NCBI RefSeq assembly: GCF_902167145.1 | Contig: NC_050096.1 | Coordinates: 263,026,622-263,090,621, forward strand | Length of the DNA stretch: 64,000 nucleotides | Direction of reading: 5' to 3' | DNA from: Zea mays | Lineage: Eukaryota > Streptophyta > Magnoliopsida > Poales > Poaceae | Shown here: in pieces, positions 1 through 10,918 of the stretch | Numbering within the stretch: position 1 is the stretch's first letter | How the letters are laid out: every line of letters begins with the position of its first letter | Notes under the pieces: model-generated | Seen by the model: only the letters and a program-made list of their open reading frames with translations | What the model was told of the DNA's origin: nothing | Databases searched by the model: none | Program-made: the position numbers and the translations under genes

Positions 1-1
1 G

Positions 2-690
2 ATCAATCACGAGTTCTTTGCTCCCTACACACCTCAGCAAAATGGTGTGGTAGAGAGGAAGAACAGGACACTCGTAGATATGGCGAGGACTATGCTTGGA
101 GAGTTCAAGACCCCCGAGCGCTTTTGGTCGGAAGCCGTGAACACGGCTTGCCACGTCATCAACAGGGTCTACCTTCACCGCCTCCTCAAGAAGACTTCAT
201 ATGAGCTGCTGACTGGTAACAAACCCAATGTATCTTATTTTCGTGTATTTGGGAGCAAGTGTTATATTCTTGTGAAGAAAGGTAGAACCTCCAAATTTGC
301 TCCCAAAGCTGTAGAAGGGTTTTTATTAGGTTATGATTCAAATACAAAGGCGTATAGGGTCTTCAACAAATCATCGGGTTTGGTTGAAGTCTCTAGCGAC
401 GTTGTATTTGATGAGACTAATGGCTCTCCAAGAGAGCAAGTTGTTGATCTTGATGATGTAGATGAAGAAGACGTTCCAACGGCCGCGATACGCACCATGG
501 CGATTGGAGATGTATGGCCTCAGGAACAATTGGAGCAAGATCAACCGTCTTCCTCAACTATGGTGTATCCCCCAACCCAAGATGACGAACAGGTACCTCA
601 AGTGGAGGCGCATGATCAAGGGGAGCACAGGATGATCAAGTTGAAGAGGAAGAAGCACCTTAGGCACCTCCAACCCAAGTTCGAGCGATG
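2..690 (+). pseudogene. Copia integrase, C-terminal part
   Basis: The reading frame is open from the first bases and begins with the motif YTPQQNGVVERKNRTL, the end of the integrase catalytic core with its final glutamate (VERKN). It continues with the typical Copia downstream signature (RVFGSKCYILVKKG and FLLGYDSNTKAYRVFN) and then an acidic linker. The frame shifts near 630. In the frame that leads into RT, an amber codon follows shortly after, at about 651. The protein would join retroelement cDNA to host DNA; this copy cannot make a full polyprotein. Confidence 0.9.
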
Positions 691-2332
691 ATCCAAAGGG
701 ATCATCCTGTCGACCAAATATTGGGTGATATTAGCAAGGGAGTAACTACTCGTTCAAGATTAGTTAATTTTTGTGAGCATTACTCTTTTGTCTCTTCTAT
801 TGAGCCTTTCAGGGTAGAAGAGGCCTTGCTAGATCCGGACTGGGTGTTGGCCATGCAGGAGGAACTCAACAATTTCAAGCGCAATGAAGTTTGGACACTG
901 GTGCCTCGTCCCAAGCAAAATGTTGTGGGAACCAAGTGGGTGTTCCGCAATAAACAGGACGAGCACGGGGTGGTGACAAGGAACAAGGCTCGACTTGTGG
1001 CAAAAGGTTATGCCCAAGTCGCAGGTTTGGACTTTGTGGAGACTTTTGCTCCTGTGGCTAGGCTAGAATCAATTCGTATTTTGCTAGCATATACCGCTCA
1101 CCATTCTTTTAGGTTGTACCAAATGGATGTGAAGAGCGCTTTCCTCAACGGGCCGATCAAGGAGGAGGTGTACGTAGAGCAACCCCCTGGCTTCGAGGAT
1201 GAACGGTACGCCGACCACATGTGTAAGCTCTCTAAGGCGCTCTATGGACTTAAGCAAGCCCCAAGAGCATGGTATGAATGCCTTAGAGACTTTTTAATTG
1301 CTAATGCTTTCAAAGTTGGGAAAGCCGATCCAACTCTTTTCACTAAGACTTGTGATGGCGATCTTTTTGTGTGCCAAATTTATGTCGATGACATAATATT
1401 TGGTTCTACTAACCAAAAGTCTTGTGAAGAGTTTAGCAGGGTGATGACGCAGAAATTCGAGATGTCGATGATGGGCGAGTTGAACTACTTCCTTGGGTTC
1501 CAAGTGAAGCAACTCAAGGACAGCACTTTCATCTCCCAAACAAAGTACACACAAGACTTGCTAAAGCGGTTTGGGATGAAGGACGCCAAGCCCGCAAAGA
1601 CGCCGATGGGAACTGATGGACACACCGACCTCAACAAAGGAGGTAAGTCCGTTGATCAAAAAGCATACCGGTCCATGATAGGTTCTTTGCTTTATTTATG
1701 TGCTAGTAGACCGGATATTATGCTTAGCGTATGCATGTGTGCTAGATTTCAATCCGATCCTAAGGAGTGTCACTTAGTAGCTGTGAAGCGAATTCTTCGA
1801 TATTTAGTCGCTACGCCTTGCTTCGGGATCTGGTATCCAAAGGGGTCTAACTTTGACTTGATTGGATACTCAGATTCCGACTATGCTAGATGTAAGGTCG
1901 ATAGGAAGAGTACATCGGGGACGTGCCAATTCTTAGGAAGGTCCCTGGTGTCGTGGAACTCTAAGAAACAAACTTCTGTTGCCCTATCCACCGCTGAGGC
2001 CGAGTACGTTGCCGCAAGACAGTGTTGTGCGCAACTACTTTGGATGAGGCAAACCCTCCGGGACTTTGGCTACAATCTGAGCAAAGTCCCACTCCTATGT
2101 GACATGAGAGTGTTATTCGAATAGCGGAAAATCCTGTTGAGCACAGCCGCACAAAGCACATTGACATCCGACATCACTTTTTGAGAGACCACCAGCAAAA
2201 GGGAGATATCGAAGTGTTTCATGTTAGCACCGAGAACCAGCTAGCCGATATCTTCACTAAGCCTTTAGATGAAAAGACCTTTTGCAGGCTGCGAAGTGAG
2301 CTAAATATCCTAGATTCACGGAACTTGGATTG
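688..2332 (+). pseudogene. Copia reverse transcriptase and RNase H
   Basis: A 478-codon open stretch holds the full Copia RT domain: the start motif ([19 protein letters not shown]), the [10 protein letters not shown] block, QAPRAWYE, and the catalytic YVDD ([10 protein letters not shown]). RNase H follows with [10 protein letters not shown], the KSTSG block and [10 protein letters not shown] one-base deletion near 2104 breaks the frame. The last RNase H segment (HSRTKHIDIRHHF to IFTKPL) continues in another frame to a stop at 2330-2332. It would copy the element RNA into DNA. It is a recent but inactivated copy. Confidence 0.93.
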
Positions 2333-3123
2333 ATATATAGCATACATGTGTTTATGCCTTTGATCATGTTCCTTATGCATTTTGTTGCTTACTATGGTGC
2401 TCAAGTTGTACAAACACTCCCTAGACCTAACAAGTCCTTTTTGCAAGTGATGCACATATTTAGGGGGAGCTGTACTACAACTTGACCCTTTGAGACTAAC
2501 CGTTTGCTTGAGTTTGCTTGATTTAGTCTCAAAGGAGGTTTGAAAGGGAAAAGGTGGACTTGGACCATGAAAGACTTCCACTGCACTCCGATGAGAGGGT
2601 AACTTATTCCAAGTTCATCTCATGTACTCTTATTGCCTTTGTGTTCTTATTTAAAGATTTTGGTAAGGCAATGGGGTTTAAGGGCCAAGATCGATCCCGT
2701 TTTGGTGCTTGATGCCAAAGGGGGAGAAAGTAAAGGCCAAAGCAATAGATGGATCAGCTACCATTTGAGAAATTTTGAAAATAGTAGATTAGAGCTTTTG
2801 GTTTGTCAAAACTCTTTTATTGTCTCGTATGCCAAAAGTTGGCCTCTTGTGGGGAGAAGTGTTGATTATGGGAAAAAGGGGGAGTTTTTGAAATCCTTGA
2901 TCAAATTTCTTTGGAATACCTCTCTTTATGTCTCTACAAGTGGATTTGACTTAGAGATAGGAATTTGAGTTTGATTTGCAAAAACAAACCAAGTGGTGGC
3001 AAAGGATGATCCATATATGTCAAAATTGAATCAAAACAATTTTGGGTTCTTATTTAAATTGATTTTGTACTTGTTCTACTTGCTTTATGTTGTGTTGGCA
3101 TAAATCACCAAAAAGGGGGAGAT
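2333..3123 (+). other. Sirevirus 3' noncoding region with repeated polypurine tracts
   Basis: No coding sequence is supported here. Four purine tracts with the core AGGGGGAG occur near 2462, 2716, 2876 and 3112. The last one abuts the LTR and is the plus-strand primer site. Repeated upstream copies of the tract are a described Sirevirus feature. The 111-codon open frame starting at 2633 has no recognisable domain and I treat it as chance. Confidence 0.75.
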
Positions 3124-4350
3124 TGAAAGGGAAATGTGCCCTTGGGCCATTTCTAAGTATTTTGGTGATTTAGTGCCCAACAAGTGCCTAAGTGTAAAAA
3201 GGTGGACAAAGTACAAATCAAGGATAAATGTATGTTTCTCAGACTTAGTACATTGTTTTATGGACTAATGTATTGTGTCTAAGTGCTGGAAACAGAAAAA
3301 AACCAATTGAAAATGTCTTGGCTCGAGCAGCCAAGACTCTGCTGAGTCTAGGGGCACCGGACTGTCCGGTGGTGCACCGGACAGTGTCCGGTGCGCCAGG
3401 CTGGCTCGAGCGAAGTGGCCGCTCTCGGGAATTCACCGGCGACGTACGGCTATAATTCACCGGACTGTCCGGTGAGCCAACGGTCGGCCGGGCCAACGGT
3501 CGGCCGCGCAATCTGCGCGGGACACGTGGCCGAGCCAACGACTAGAAGGGGGCACCGGACTGTCCGGTGTGCACCGGACATGTCCGGTGCGCCAACGGCT
3601 CTCAGGCTACCAACGGTCGACTGCGCCATTTTTGGAAGGAAATCGGGCACCGGATAGTGTCCGGTGTGCACCAGACTGTCCGGTGCGCCAGTCGACAGAA
3701 GGCAAGATCAGCCTTCCTAGAATGCTCTCAACGGCTCCTAGCTGCCTTGGGGCTATAAAAGGGACCCCTAGGCGCATGGAGGAGGACACCAAGCATTCCT
3801 ACAACATTCCTAAGCACCAAGACCTCGATTCCGCGCATTTGTTTCATTGTGATAGCATATAGAGCTCTAGTGGAGTTGTGAACTCATTGAGTTGTGTTGC
3901 GAGCTCTTGTTGCGACTTGTGTGCGTGTTGACACTCTGATTCTTGTGTCTTGTGTGCGTTGCTAATCCTTCCTTGCTATGTGCTTCTTTGTGAACTTCAA
4001 GTGTAAGGGCGAGAGGCTCCAAGTTGTGGAGATTCCTCGCAAACGGGATTGAGAAAAGAAAGCAAAACACCGTGGTATTCAAGTGGGTCTTTGGACCGCT
4101 TGAGAGGGGTTGATTGCAACCCTCGTCCGTTGGGACGCCATAACGTGGAGTAGGCAAGCGTTGGTCTTGGCCGAACCACGGGATAACCACCGTGCCATCT
4201 CTGTGATTGATTTCTTGTGGTTATTGTGTTTTGTTGAGACTCCTCTCTAGCCACTTGGCATTTACTGTGCTAACGCTTAACCAAGTTTTTGTGGCTTAAG
4301 TTTTCAAGTTTTACAGGATCACCTATTCACCCCCCCTCTAGGTGCTCTCA
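3124..4350 (+). repeat. 3' LTR of the Copia element
   Basis: The LTR starts with TGAAAGGGAAATG directly after the polypurine tract and ends ...GGTGCTCTCA, giving the TG...CA ends of an LTR. It is 1,227 bp long. Between about 3354 and 3690 it contains many copies of the CACCGGAC/GTCCGGTG half-site arranged as palindromes, a known conserved Sirevirus LTR motif. The 5' partner LTR is outside the window. Confidence 0.88.
3753..3761 (+). promoter_or_regulatory. TATA box of the Copia LTR
   Basis: CTATAAAAG lies downstream of the palindrome cluster, in a good position for an LTR promoter at the U3/R boundary. This is inferred from sequence and position only. Confidence 0.6.
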
Positions 4351-5793
4351 ATGGTGTCTAGAGAAGACCATTCCAAACATCTTTGCGCCTACAAAAAACT
4401 AAGAATGAGTTTCACTAGGGTCTCTGTGCCTGCAAAAAAAACTATGAATTCATAATAGTCCACTCTTTATATATTATTGTTACACCAGATCTTACTTTTG
4501 CAAACAAGGTTAAACAACATACCGGATCATGTGTGCTGGAGAGTAGATGGCGCAGACGTAATCTGCTAGTGCCATAAATAATGTTACTCGTGTCCAGCGG
4601 GCCTCCCACGGTAGCTGTGCCCAGAGCCGATACCAGCGGCGGCTCTTCAGTCGGGGTATCCATTTTCGACGACAACAAATTAGCGCGGCGGGGAAGACCT
4701 CACAGCTGCCGAGGAGGAGCAATGGAGGGGGCAAGACTCAGAGGGGAAACGAGCGAGTGCTACCGAGGAGGACCAAATGACGGAAACCAGCAAGTGCCGC
4801 CGAACTCAGCGTCGCCAGAAACAAGCGCCGCGGGGAGCAATGTAGGAGGAAGAAGATAACGTCCTGCCGCGAGGAGCAATGGAGCCGATCCGTTTTGTGG
4901 AGCGGGTCAGATAAACCATGGCGTAACACCTCCTAGTAAACGAACAATTCACAGGTAGAGGAATCAAAGCGCGTTTGAGTACCAAAAGAACAAGACAGAA
5001 GGTGTTATAATACTACAATCTCAATTACCACGTTCGGGATACTAATTTTCAGAAGCCCAGTAATGAAAGCTGCTTGGTTCCAAAGAAACTCCCTTCGGTC
5101 CTTCCCCAGTTTCCCCTCTAGTCCCCAGTCCTTTGTTAGTTGTTACCATTCTCCACCGAAGAAAAAGGTAATGTTGTACGCATCTATTGATATTTGATTC
5201 AGTTTGACACGTTTTTTTCACCTATTTTAGGAGTCATTTTCTGTCAAAAAATAAAAAAATGTTTAAGTGAAGCTAGGAAACAATTGGCCTCAAATCCTTA
5301 ACTAGTATAATGCTCGTACGTTACACCAGCACATAAACACATTTTTTACTCATAAAATAAAATAAAAATAAATTTAATTTGTTCACATATCATATATTAG
5401 ACTGATAAAAAATACTACATATTATCTTAGTTAGGCCGAAAAATGTATGAGTTGAAAGAGAACCCAACCTCTTTTTTATAGATTGCTCGTGTTTCTTGAG
5501 TTAGCAATGTGGTATTACGTGGGCCGCTACGCTGTATGTGGATTCTTGTTATGTTAGGTTTGATTGGTTTTTCAGGTCCCATCTATAATGTAACAGCCCA
5601 TTATTATCGAGAAGTGAGGACGCTCTTTACACGTGGCACACAATGCATGAAACTGATGATGTTTTAAGTAGTAGAGATATAAGTACAGTTTTAATCGCCA
5701 ACACCGGTTCTCCCAGCACCCGGATAGATGTGGTTAGTTGCTCTACTGTTTATGATAACTTTCTGCCGTTTAGGATGTCTGTGGGTACCAGTT
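4351..5793. other. Intergenic region between Copia LTR and BELL gene
   Basis: No gene is supported. Open frames around 4580-4860 are short and without domains. The stretch 5160-5700 is AT-rich with no inverted-repeat element I can delimit. The distal part is presumably upstream regulatory DNA of the homeobox gene. Confidence 0.5.
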
Positions 5794-5802
5794 CATAAAT
5801 AG
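5794..5802 (+). promoter_or_regulatory. Probable TATA box of the BELL gene
   Basis: CATAAATAG lies 41 bp upstream of the chosen ATG at 5843. With normal spacing, transcription would start near 5825-5830 and give a very short 5' leader. A promoter further upstream with a spliced leader, as many BELL genes have, remains possible. Confidence 0.4.
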
Positions 5803-5842
5803 GCGTGCGTGCCGTGGACCTTGGTGTTGCTACTTGCTACCA

Positions 5843-7223
5843 ATGGTCATGGCGAAGCAGCACCATGACAAGGGGTTGCCGAAGCAAGCTCGCAATGAGC
5901 CCGCGCCGTTCCGGCTCGAGCAGTGTTGCCGCTGCGACGATGCCCACCGTCAGGCCGACGACGAGTCCATGGATGCTGCTGGGTCTGCTGGCCCGCTGCA
6001 CCTGACTCTCGGCCCGCTCGGCTCGGCCGCCGGCCCCCGTTGCTCGTGCGGTGTCGCGCCGGCGCCGGCGCCGGCGGCGCCCGCAACGGTGGCCGTCCTC
6101 CGCGGGTCCCGGTACATGAGGCCGGCGCAGGAGCTGCTGGGCGAGGCTGTGCGCGTGGCCGACCTGGCGGCTGCCGACGACGAAGACGAGGACCAGGCGG
6201 CGGAGCGGCTCGAGGGCGGCGGTCACCGGGCGGCGCGTCGGGCGGCCGGGAACGACGGCGACGGCGTCCAGGCCAAGCTCCTCTACCTGCTCAGCGAGGT
6301 CCGTGCGGACGCTGCCTTGCATCGTTTGCATTGCATACATTGCGACGTTTGTGTTTACTGAATGCTGATTGGTGTTCGCTTGTTGCGTCGCAGCTGGAGA
6401 GCAGGCGGGAGCGCTACTTCGGCGAGCTGGAGCGCGTGGTGTCGTCGTTCGAGCCGGCGCTGGGCGGCGGCGCGGCGGCGGCGTACACAACCCTGATGGC
6501 GCGGGCCATGGGCCGCCACTTCGGCAACCTGCGCCGCGCCATACTGCGCAGGCTCAGGCTCCAAGCCGCCGCTGCGGCGAGGAGGTCTCTGCGGCGCGGC
6601 GGCGAGGACCAGGACGACGACGACGACGACGACGGCGACGGCGACGGCGAGGTGACCGAGGAGCTGGTGGACAGGTTGGCTCGGCGGACGAAGCTGGCCG
6701 CGGCGGCGCGGGCGGAGCAAGCGTGGCGGCCGCTGCGTGGTCTGCCGGATGGCTCCGTGGCCGTGCTCCGGGCGTGGCTCTTCGACCATTTCCTCCACCC
6801 GTAAGTGCACTGTGCACGAAACCAAACCCCGTCGTCACCTGTGCTCGCACTGCGGCATAATAATCCACGGCGCATCGTCCTGTGACGCAACAGGTACCCC
6901 AACGACGGCGAGAAGCTGAGGCTGGCGGTGACCACCGGCTTGAGCAGGCGCCAGGTCCGTAAGTGCCCTTGCACGACACGACGCGAGCACGCACTCCATA
7001 GATGAGTTGATCTGCATTTGGCGTCGGGATTAGCTGCATAACTAACCGGCTGCACGCTTGGGTGGTTATGATTGATGAGCAGATATCCAACTGGTTCATC
7101 AACGCGCGCGTGCGGCTGTGGAAGCCCATGATCGAGGAGATGTACAAGGACGAGTTCTCCGACGGTTCCGCCGTCTCCAGCTACGACGACGCCAGCGCCA
7201 GCGGCGCCTCCTCATCCTCCTGA
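5843..7223 (+). CDS. BELL/TALE homeodomain transcription factor (BEL1-like)
   Basis: Four exons (5843-6298, 6394-6800, 6894-6954, 7083-7223) joined at GT-AG introns encode 354 residues. A SKY-type box ([11 protein letters not shown]) starts near residue 89. The POX/BELL domain, about 143-203, is split by the first intron. A TALE homeodomain spans about 262-324, with the PYP three-residue loop extension in HFLHPYPND and recognition helix [15 protein letters not shown]. Residues 225-235 are an aspartate/glycine run. LHLTL at 52-56 resembles an EAR/ZIBEL-type repression motif. BELL proteins act in the nucleus as heterodimers with KNOX homeodomain proteins in meristem and organ development. It is shorter than most BEL1-like proteins (often 500-700 residues) because the N-terminus is compact. 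The start could also be the ATG at 5849. GC content is very high in exons 1 and 2. Confidence 0.92.
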
Positions 7224-7600
7224 GTCTTGACCACCTCGCCCTCGAGAGCGTTTATCTAGCTAATTCATCACTCGGTTGATTGGTCCTGTTGCTTTGGGAT
7301 TATATTAATTTATTTATATCCATGCTTAATCATGTGCCTCTCTTGTATTTTTTTTAGAAAAGGACATACTCCTTCAAAATCTAGCGACTTTTCGAATTCA
7401 TGTGCAATGCTATAAGCCCATAACTAAGCGTTCGTTTTTGTGTTCTCAACTGAGGCATTCTATATCACGATGTTCATGTTCGCCATGTGACGTCGCATAA
7501 AAAAATGAATAAGAGGAAACATAGCATAATCTATGTTGGAGCCCTTTTATCGCCATTTTTGAATAGTAGCCTATTTAACATCCAAATATGTTAAGACAAT
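7224..7600. other. 3' flank of the BELL gene
   Basis: This is AT-rich sequence after the stop codon and presumably contains the 3' UTR. I see no further gene before the MITE that starts near 7601. Confidence 0.4.
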
Positions 7601-7853
7601 CACTCTATCCCATAAAATAAGATGTGCATGTTTTTTTTAAAAAGTCAATATTTTTAAACTTTGATCAACAATTCAGAAAAACATATATTTATAGTGTATG
7701 ATTATTATATATTTGAATTTGTATTCAAAAAAACTATAATATGATACACAATTTGTATTTTTTTGGTGTCTTTAAAAGAAATTAATGGTCAATGTTTCGC
7801 TCTAAAGATTTTATCAAAAAATATACACTTTATTTTATAAGATGTAGGGAGTA
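7601..7853. mobile_element. Stowaway-like MITE
   Basis: The left end, CACTCTATCCCATAAAATAA, and the right end, TTATTTTATAAGATGTAGGG followed by AGTA, are imperfect inverted repeats. They resemble the Stowaway terminus CTCCCTCYGTCCCA. The interior is AT-rich with no coding capacity. A TA target duplication is visible only at the right side. Stowaway elements are moved by Tc1/mariner transposases supplied elsewhere. Confidence 0.65.
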
Positions 7854-8111
7854 TTGTGTAGGAACGAGGAATTGTAATTGAATAGATCTATTTTTAAGAT
7901 ATAGTAGAATTTAGTTTAAATATGGTTGTATCTGGCTAAGACTCTCGGAGTCAGTTCCTATATACTTAAGCTATTATGCTATTGTTAAGCCTAAGTAATA
8001 TATGATTAGCAGATATTTATTACAGCATCACACAGACAAATCATAGACTATTAGACTATTTAGGCTTAATGTGTTCGTCTTGCCTTTTATAGTTCTCATC
8101 TGTATAATGAA

Positions 8112-9461
8112 CTAGTTGTGTGCCCATGCGTTGCAACGGGAACATATAATACCATTGATAGCTTATGTATGTTGGGATGAGCATCGACATATATCTGACC
8201 GGATCTTCTTCTTCCTTGGGGATCTAGAGGAAAGCCTGTTCAGAAGCCAAACATGTTAAGACCTGATCATGTGCTGCCCTTGTGTCTCTGATCATCATCA
8301 GCACACTGTTCGACGCTTGTATGAGTCTTGTTAATTTGCATGTCTCGTGCATAGTCTCTCAACCATCAATTCATTATGATATACAGAATTCATGTGAGTT
8401 GTGACAAACATTATCAAATTCATATAAATTATTTTAAAGAATCAATATAGAGTTTTATATGATAGAGAAATACATGTGGATTAAAAAATGTTAAACAAAA
8501 GATCTAAAATATAACAGTTCGATCAAGTTGCATAAGATGTACAATTTTCTAATTGCTTCTGCATTTGGAAGTCCACATTTCTATGTTATCTTTGCTATTT
8601 CTGACTTAATAGAATCCAAATAGTATTGAACACTAAGAAAACTACAAAATGAGATGGAGTTGTGTTGACTGAAAAACATATGTATGTAGCATTTGGAATA
8701 AAAAAAATACACTTTAAGTATTCAAGTACCAGATAATGTCAGACAAGGGATTAATTCCACAGAGCAAAGTACAAAATCCATGACAAGATATTTCATAATA
8801 GATTTAAAAAAGGAAGGCTTTTGCTTAAAATATGAGGCCTTAATCTCAAAATGTGTATATGTGATATTGAACGGGTCACCACCAATGCCTACACAAGTTG
8901 ACTGCCCTAAACCTACAGCTGTTGTTTGAAACACTCGTCAATAGAAATCAGACATGCATTAACCAAACATACTCAGGTGCTCGTGCGTTGCCACCACTCA
9001 CAAATTATTAATCTTTATTTTTGCATAATTTTAGATTTTTACCGTTTAAATGTGGGAGAGGAGAGAGAGGTGAATGGAATAGTAGAGATAAGATTTATAA
9101 GAAATAGGGATCTGCAGTAGGGCGGCAAGGAGATCTGGGGAGGAGCGGGCGGGATCAAGGAGGTGGCGCTCGTGCCCCTCCGGTCTCGCTTTGGGCTGGT
9201 TCGGGGGCGGCTGCAGGGTTCCACGGGTCGTGCTAGGTGGGCGTGCGACATGCGTCGGGCGGGCGGGATTGCGGCGTGCGGGCGGTAGGGCGGGCGGGAG
9301 GGGCGGTTCGTCATGGTCGCGACGGGATTTGCGGGCTTGCAGTGTGCGGGCGGGAGGACGGTTCGCCTTGGTCGCGGCGGGGTTTGCAGGTTTGCGGCGT
9401 GCGGGTGGGCGGGCGTAGGGAGGCGGGGGCATTCTACAGTAAATTCTTAATAGTTAGTAGA
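8112..9461 (-). mobile_element. Non-autonomous Helitron
   Basis: Read on the minus strand, the element begins TCTACTAACTATTAAG (9461 downward) and ends in a GC-rich hairpin followed by ACACAACTAG (8112-8115). It is flanked by A at the 5' side and T at the 3' side. This fits the known Helitron rules: TC start, hairpin about 10 bp before CTRR, and insertion between A and T. A second 3'-end-like motif lies inside at about 8968, suggesting an older nested or recombined copy. The GC-rich segment 9120-9430 has only low-complexity open frames and I assign no gene to it. Confidence 0.65.
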
Positions 9462-9493
9462 TATTACTGTTTCTATATGTCTATATCAATCAT

Positions 9494-10556
9494 AGCTGAA
9501 TGCCCGTGCGTTGCAACGGGAATATATAATACCAGTATACTACGATAACTTATATACAAAATATGTGTTATACCGTTATGAGAAAATGTTTCATAATCAA
9601 TTTGTGATTCTGACCATACATAAATTTTGTTATTTATAATCTATCTGTTTCACCACTACATTGCAACCATCAGTATCATGCAGACTTCGATATATGTCAC
9701 GATTTGTATGGTCTCATTATTGGAGAGCACGTTTCACACATACCGGAAGAAATTCCCTCGTACATCGTTAGTCATCGGACACGTACCACCATACGCTTTT
9801 GCTTAAACAAAAAGGTAAGTGTGTGTGTTTGCAAGACTAATGGTCAAACATCGTATAACCATAAAGTTAGAATACTATATTAATATATTAAATAAATTAA
9901 TCCAATAGAGATAGATTAACCCAATTAACATAGGATAAATAAATATCTAATTATAAAAGTATGAAACATGGTATAATCAATGTTGTTACTGCGTAGTAAA
10001 TATTCATACGAGACTAACATAACTGGAACGGTTCAATTTGGAATTAAAATAGGGAAGTTACGAATTTCCAAAGTTTCTATGTATTTGATATAGGATTAAT
10101 TAGGAAATCAATTTTATTGTTGTTTTCATGACAAAATAGAGGTATTATGTGATAAAAAATAATATTATAGAATTATAGAAATTGGAATGAACTCATTTGA
10201 ATTTAATATGAAATTTCCATGAATTAAATGTGTTTCTGCAATTATTTTTAAACTAAAAATCAATTTCTAAACTCCTTTTCCCTATTTTCTTTATTTCCTG
10301 GACTGCGTCCCAAATTCCAGAAAGATCAGGGGCCAAGCTATAAATGTTTTTCTAGACTCAGTGAGCATACAGAGTGGCCGTCGGGTTAAACACAAAAGAC
10401 GTCTTAGTTGAAGTTGTATCTCAATAGATCCAAGGTTCGATCCTTGAGTAGCTACAATTTAATTTTTTTTTCTGCACGCGGAATGAGGCAGGGCAGAACG
10501 GCAGAACGCGGGAGGGCAGAACGACAGACTACTCTTACCTTCTTAATAAGTGAAGC
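9494..10556 (-). mobile_element. Candidate second Helitron, head-to-tail with the first
   Basis: A 3'-end hairpin of the same family (complement of TGCCCGTGCGTTGCAACGGG, 9500-9519) lies 40 bp beyond the 5' end of the first Helitron. Near 10530-10550 the minus strand carries CACTTATTAAGAAGG, similar to the 5' terminal block of the neighbour. The terminal CTAG is degenerate (CTAT), so the exact ends are unsure. The interior is AT-rich with a tRNA-like B-box (GGTTCGATCC) near 10434 and no open coding sequence. Confidence 0.4.
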
Positions 10557-10560
10557 AATA

Positions 10561-10918
10561 ATGAATTAGTTTAACACTTCTAAACATACCAAAGCTAAGG
10601 GAGGTGACGTCAGCTCTTCTGTCGCACTCGCACACGAACGATACGATGATGAATCGCATGGTAGCCATCCAAGCCACAGAATGTAAAGTGAAGCAATAAA
10701 CCGTCTGCCCATCATGTTAAAAATAAAGTTCTTTGGTTGCAAAAGGAGACCGTCGAGTAGAATGCGGCAGAAACACAGGTGCAGGCACTGTTCAGAAACA
10801 CCTTCTGTATGCGAGCATGTCCGACAAACAGAAAGACATTTCAGGTAACATAAGAGCGTATCACTTTCCCCTTATAAGTACGACAAACACGTGAAACAAA
10901 CAGGTGACTCGCCCAACC
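10561..10918. other. Downstream flank of the TPR gene
   Basis: This lies 3' of the minus-strand TPR gene and probably includes its 3' UTR. No other feature is recognised. Confidence 0.35.

Larger units (their letters stand above)
1..4350 (+). mobile_element. Copia (Sirevirus, Ji/Opie-like) retrotransposon, 3' part
   Basis: The window opens inside a Ty1/copia element on the plus strand. In order it shows the end of integrase, reverse transcriptase, RNase H, a noncoding stretch with several purine-rich tracts, and a 1,227-bp LTR. The order integrase before RT is diagnostic of Copia. The repeated polypurine tracts and the CACCGGAC palindromes in the LTR are known hallmarks of plant Sireviruses. 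The 5' LTR, gag and protease lie outside the window, so target-site duplication and age cannot be judged. Frameshifts and a stop make this copy non-coding. Confidence 0.93.

Noticed and set aside
2633..2968. Possible env-like ORF of the Sirevirus
   Set aside because: Only 111 codons, no signal peptide or membrane segment, and it spans polypurine tracts.
4581..4859. 92-codon ORF upstream of the homeobox gene
   Set aside because: No recognisable domain and no gene signals; composition explains the open frame.
5837..7147. Long open frames on the minus strand over the homeobox gene
   Set aside because: They mirror the very GC-rich codons of the plus-strand gene, cross its introns and have no domain.
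9046..9548. Gly/Arg-rich plus-strand and Pro/Arg-rich minus-strand open frames
   Set aside because: They come from GC-rich repeats of GCGGGCGGGCGG type inside a Helitron; no conserved motif on either strand.
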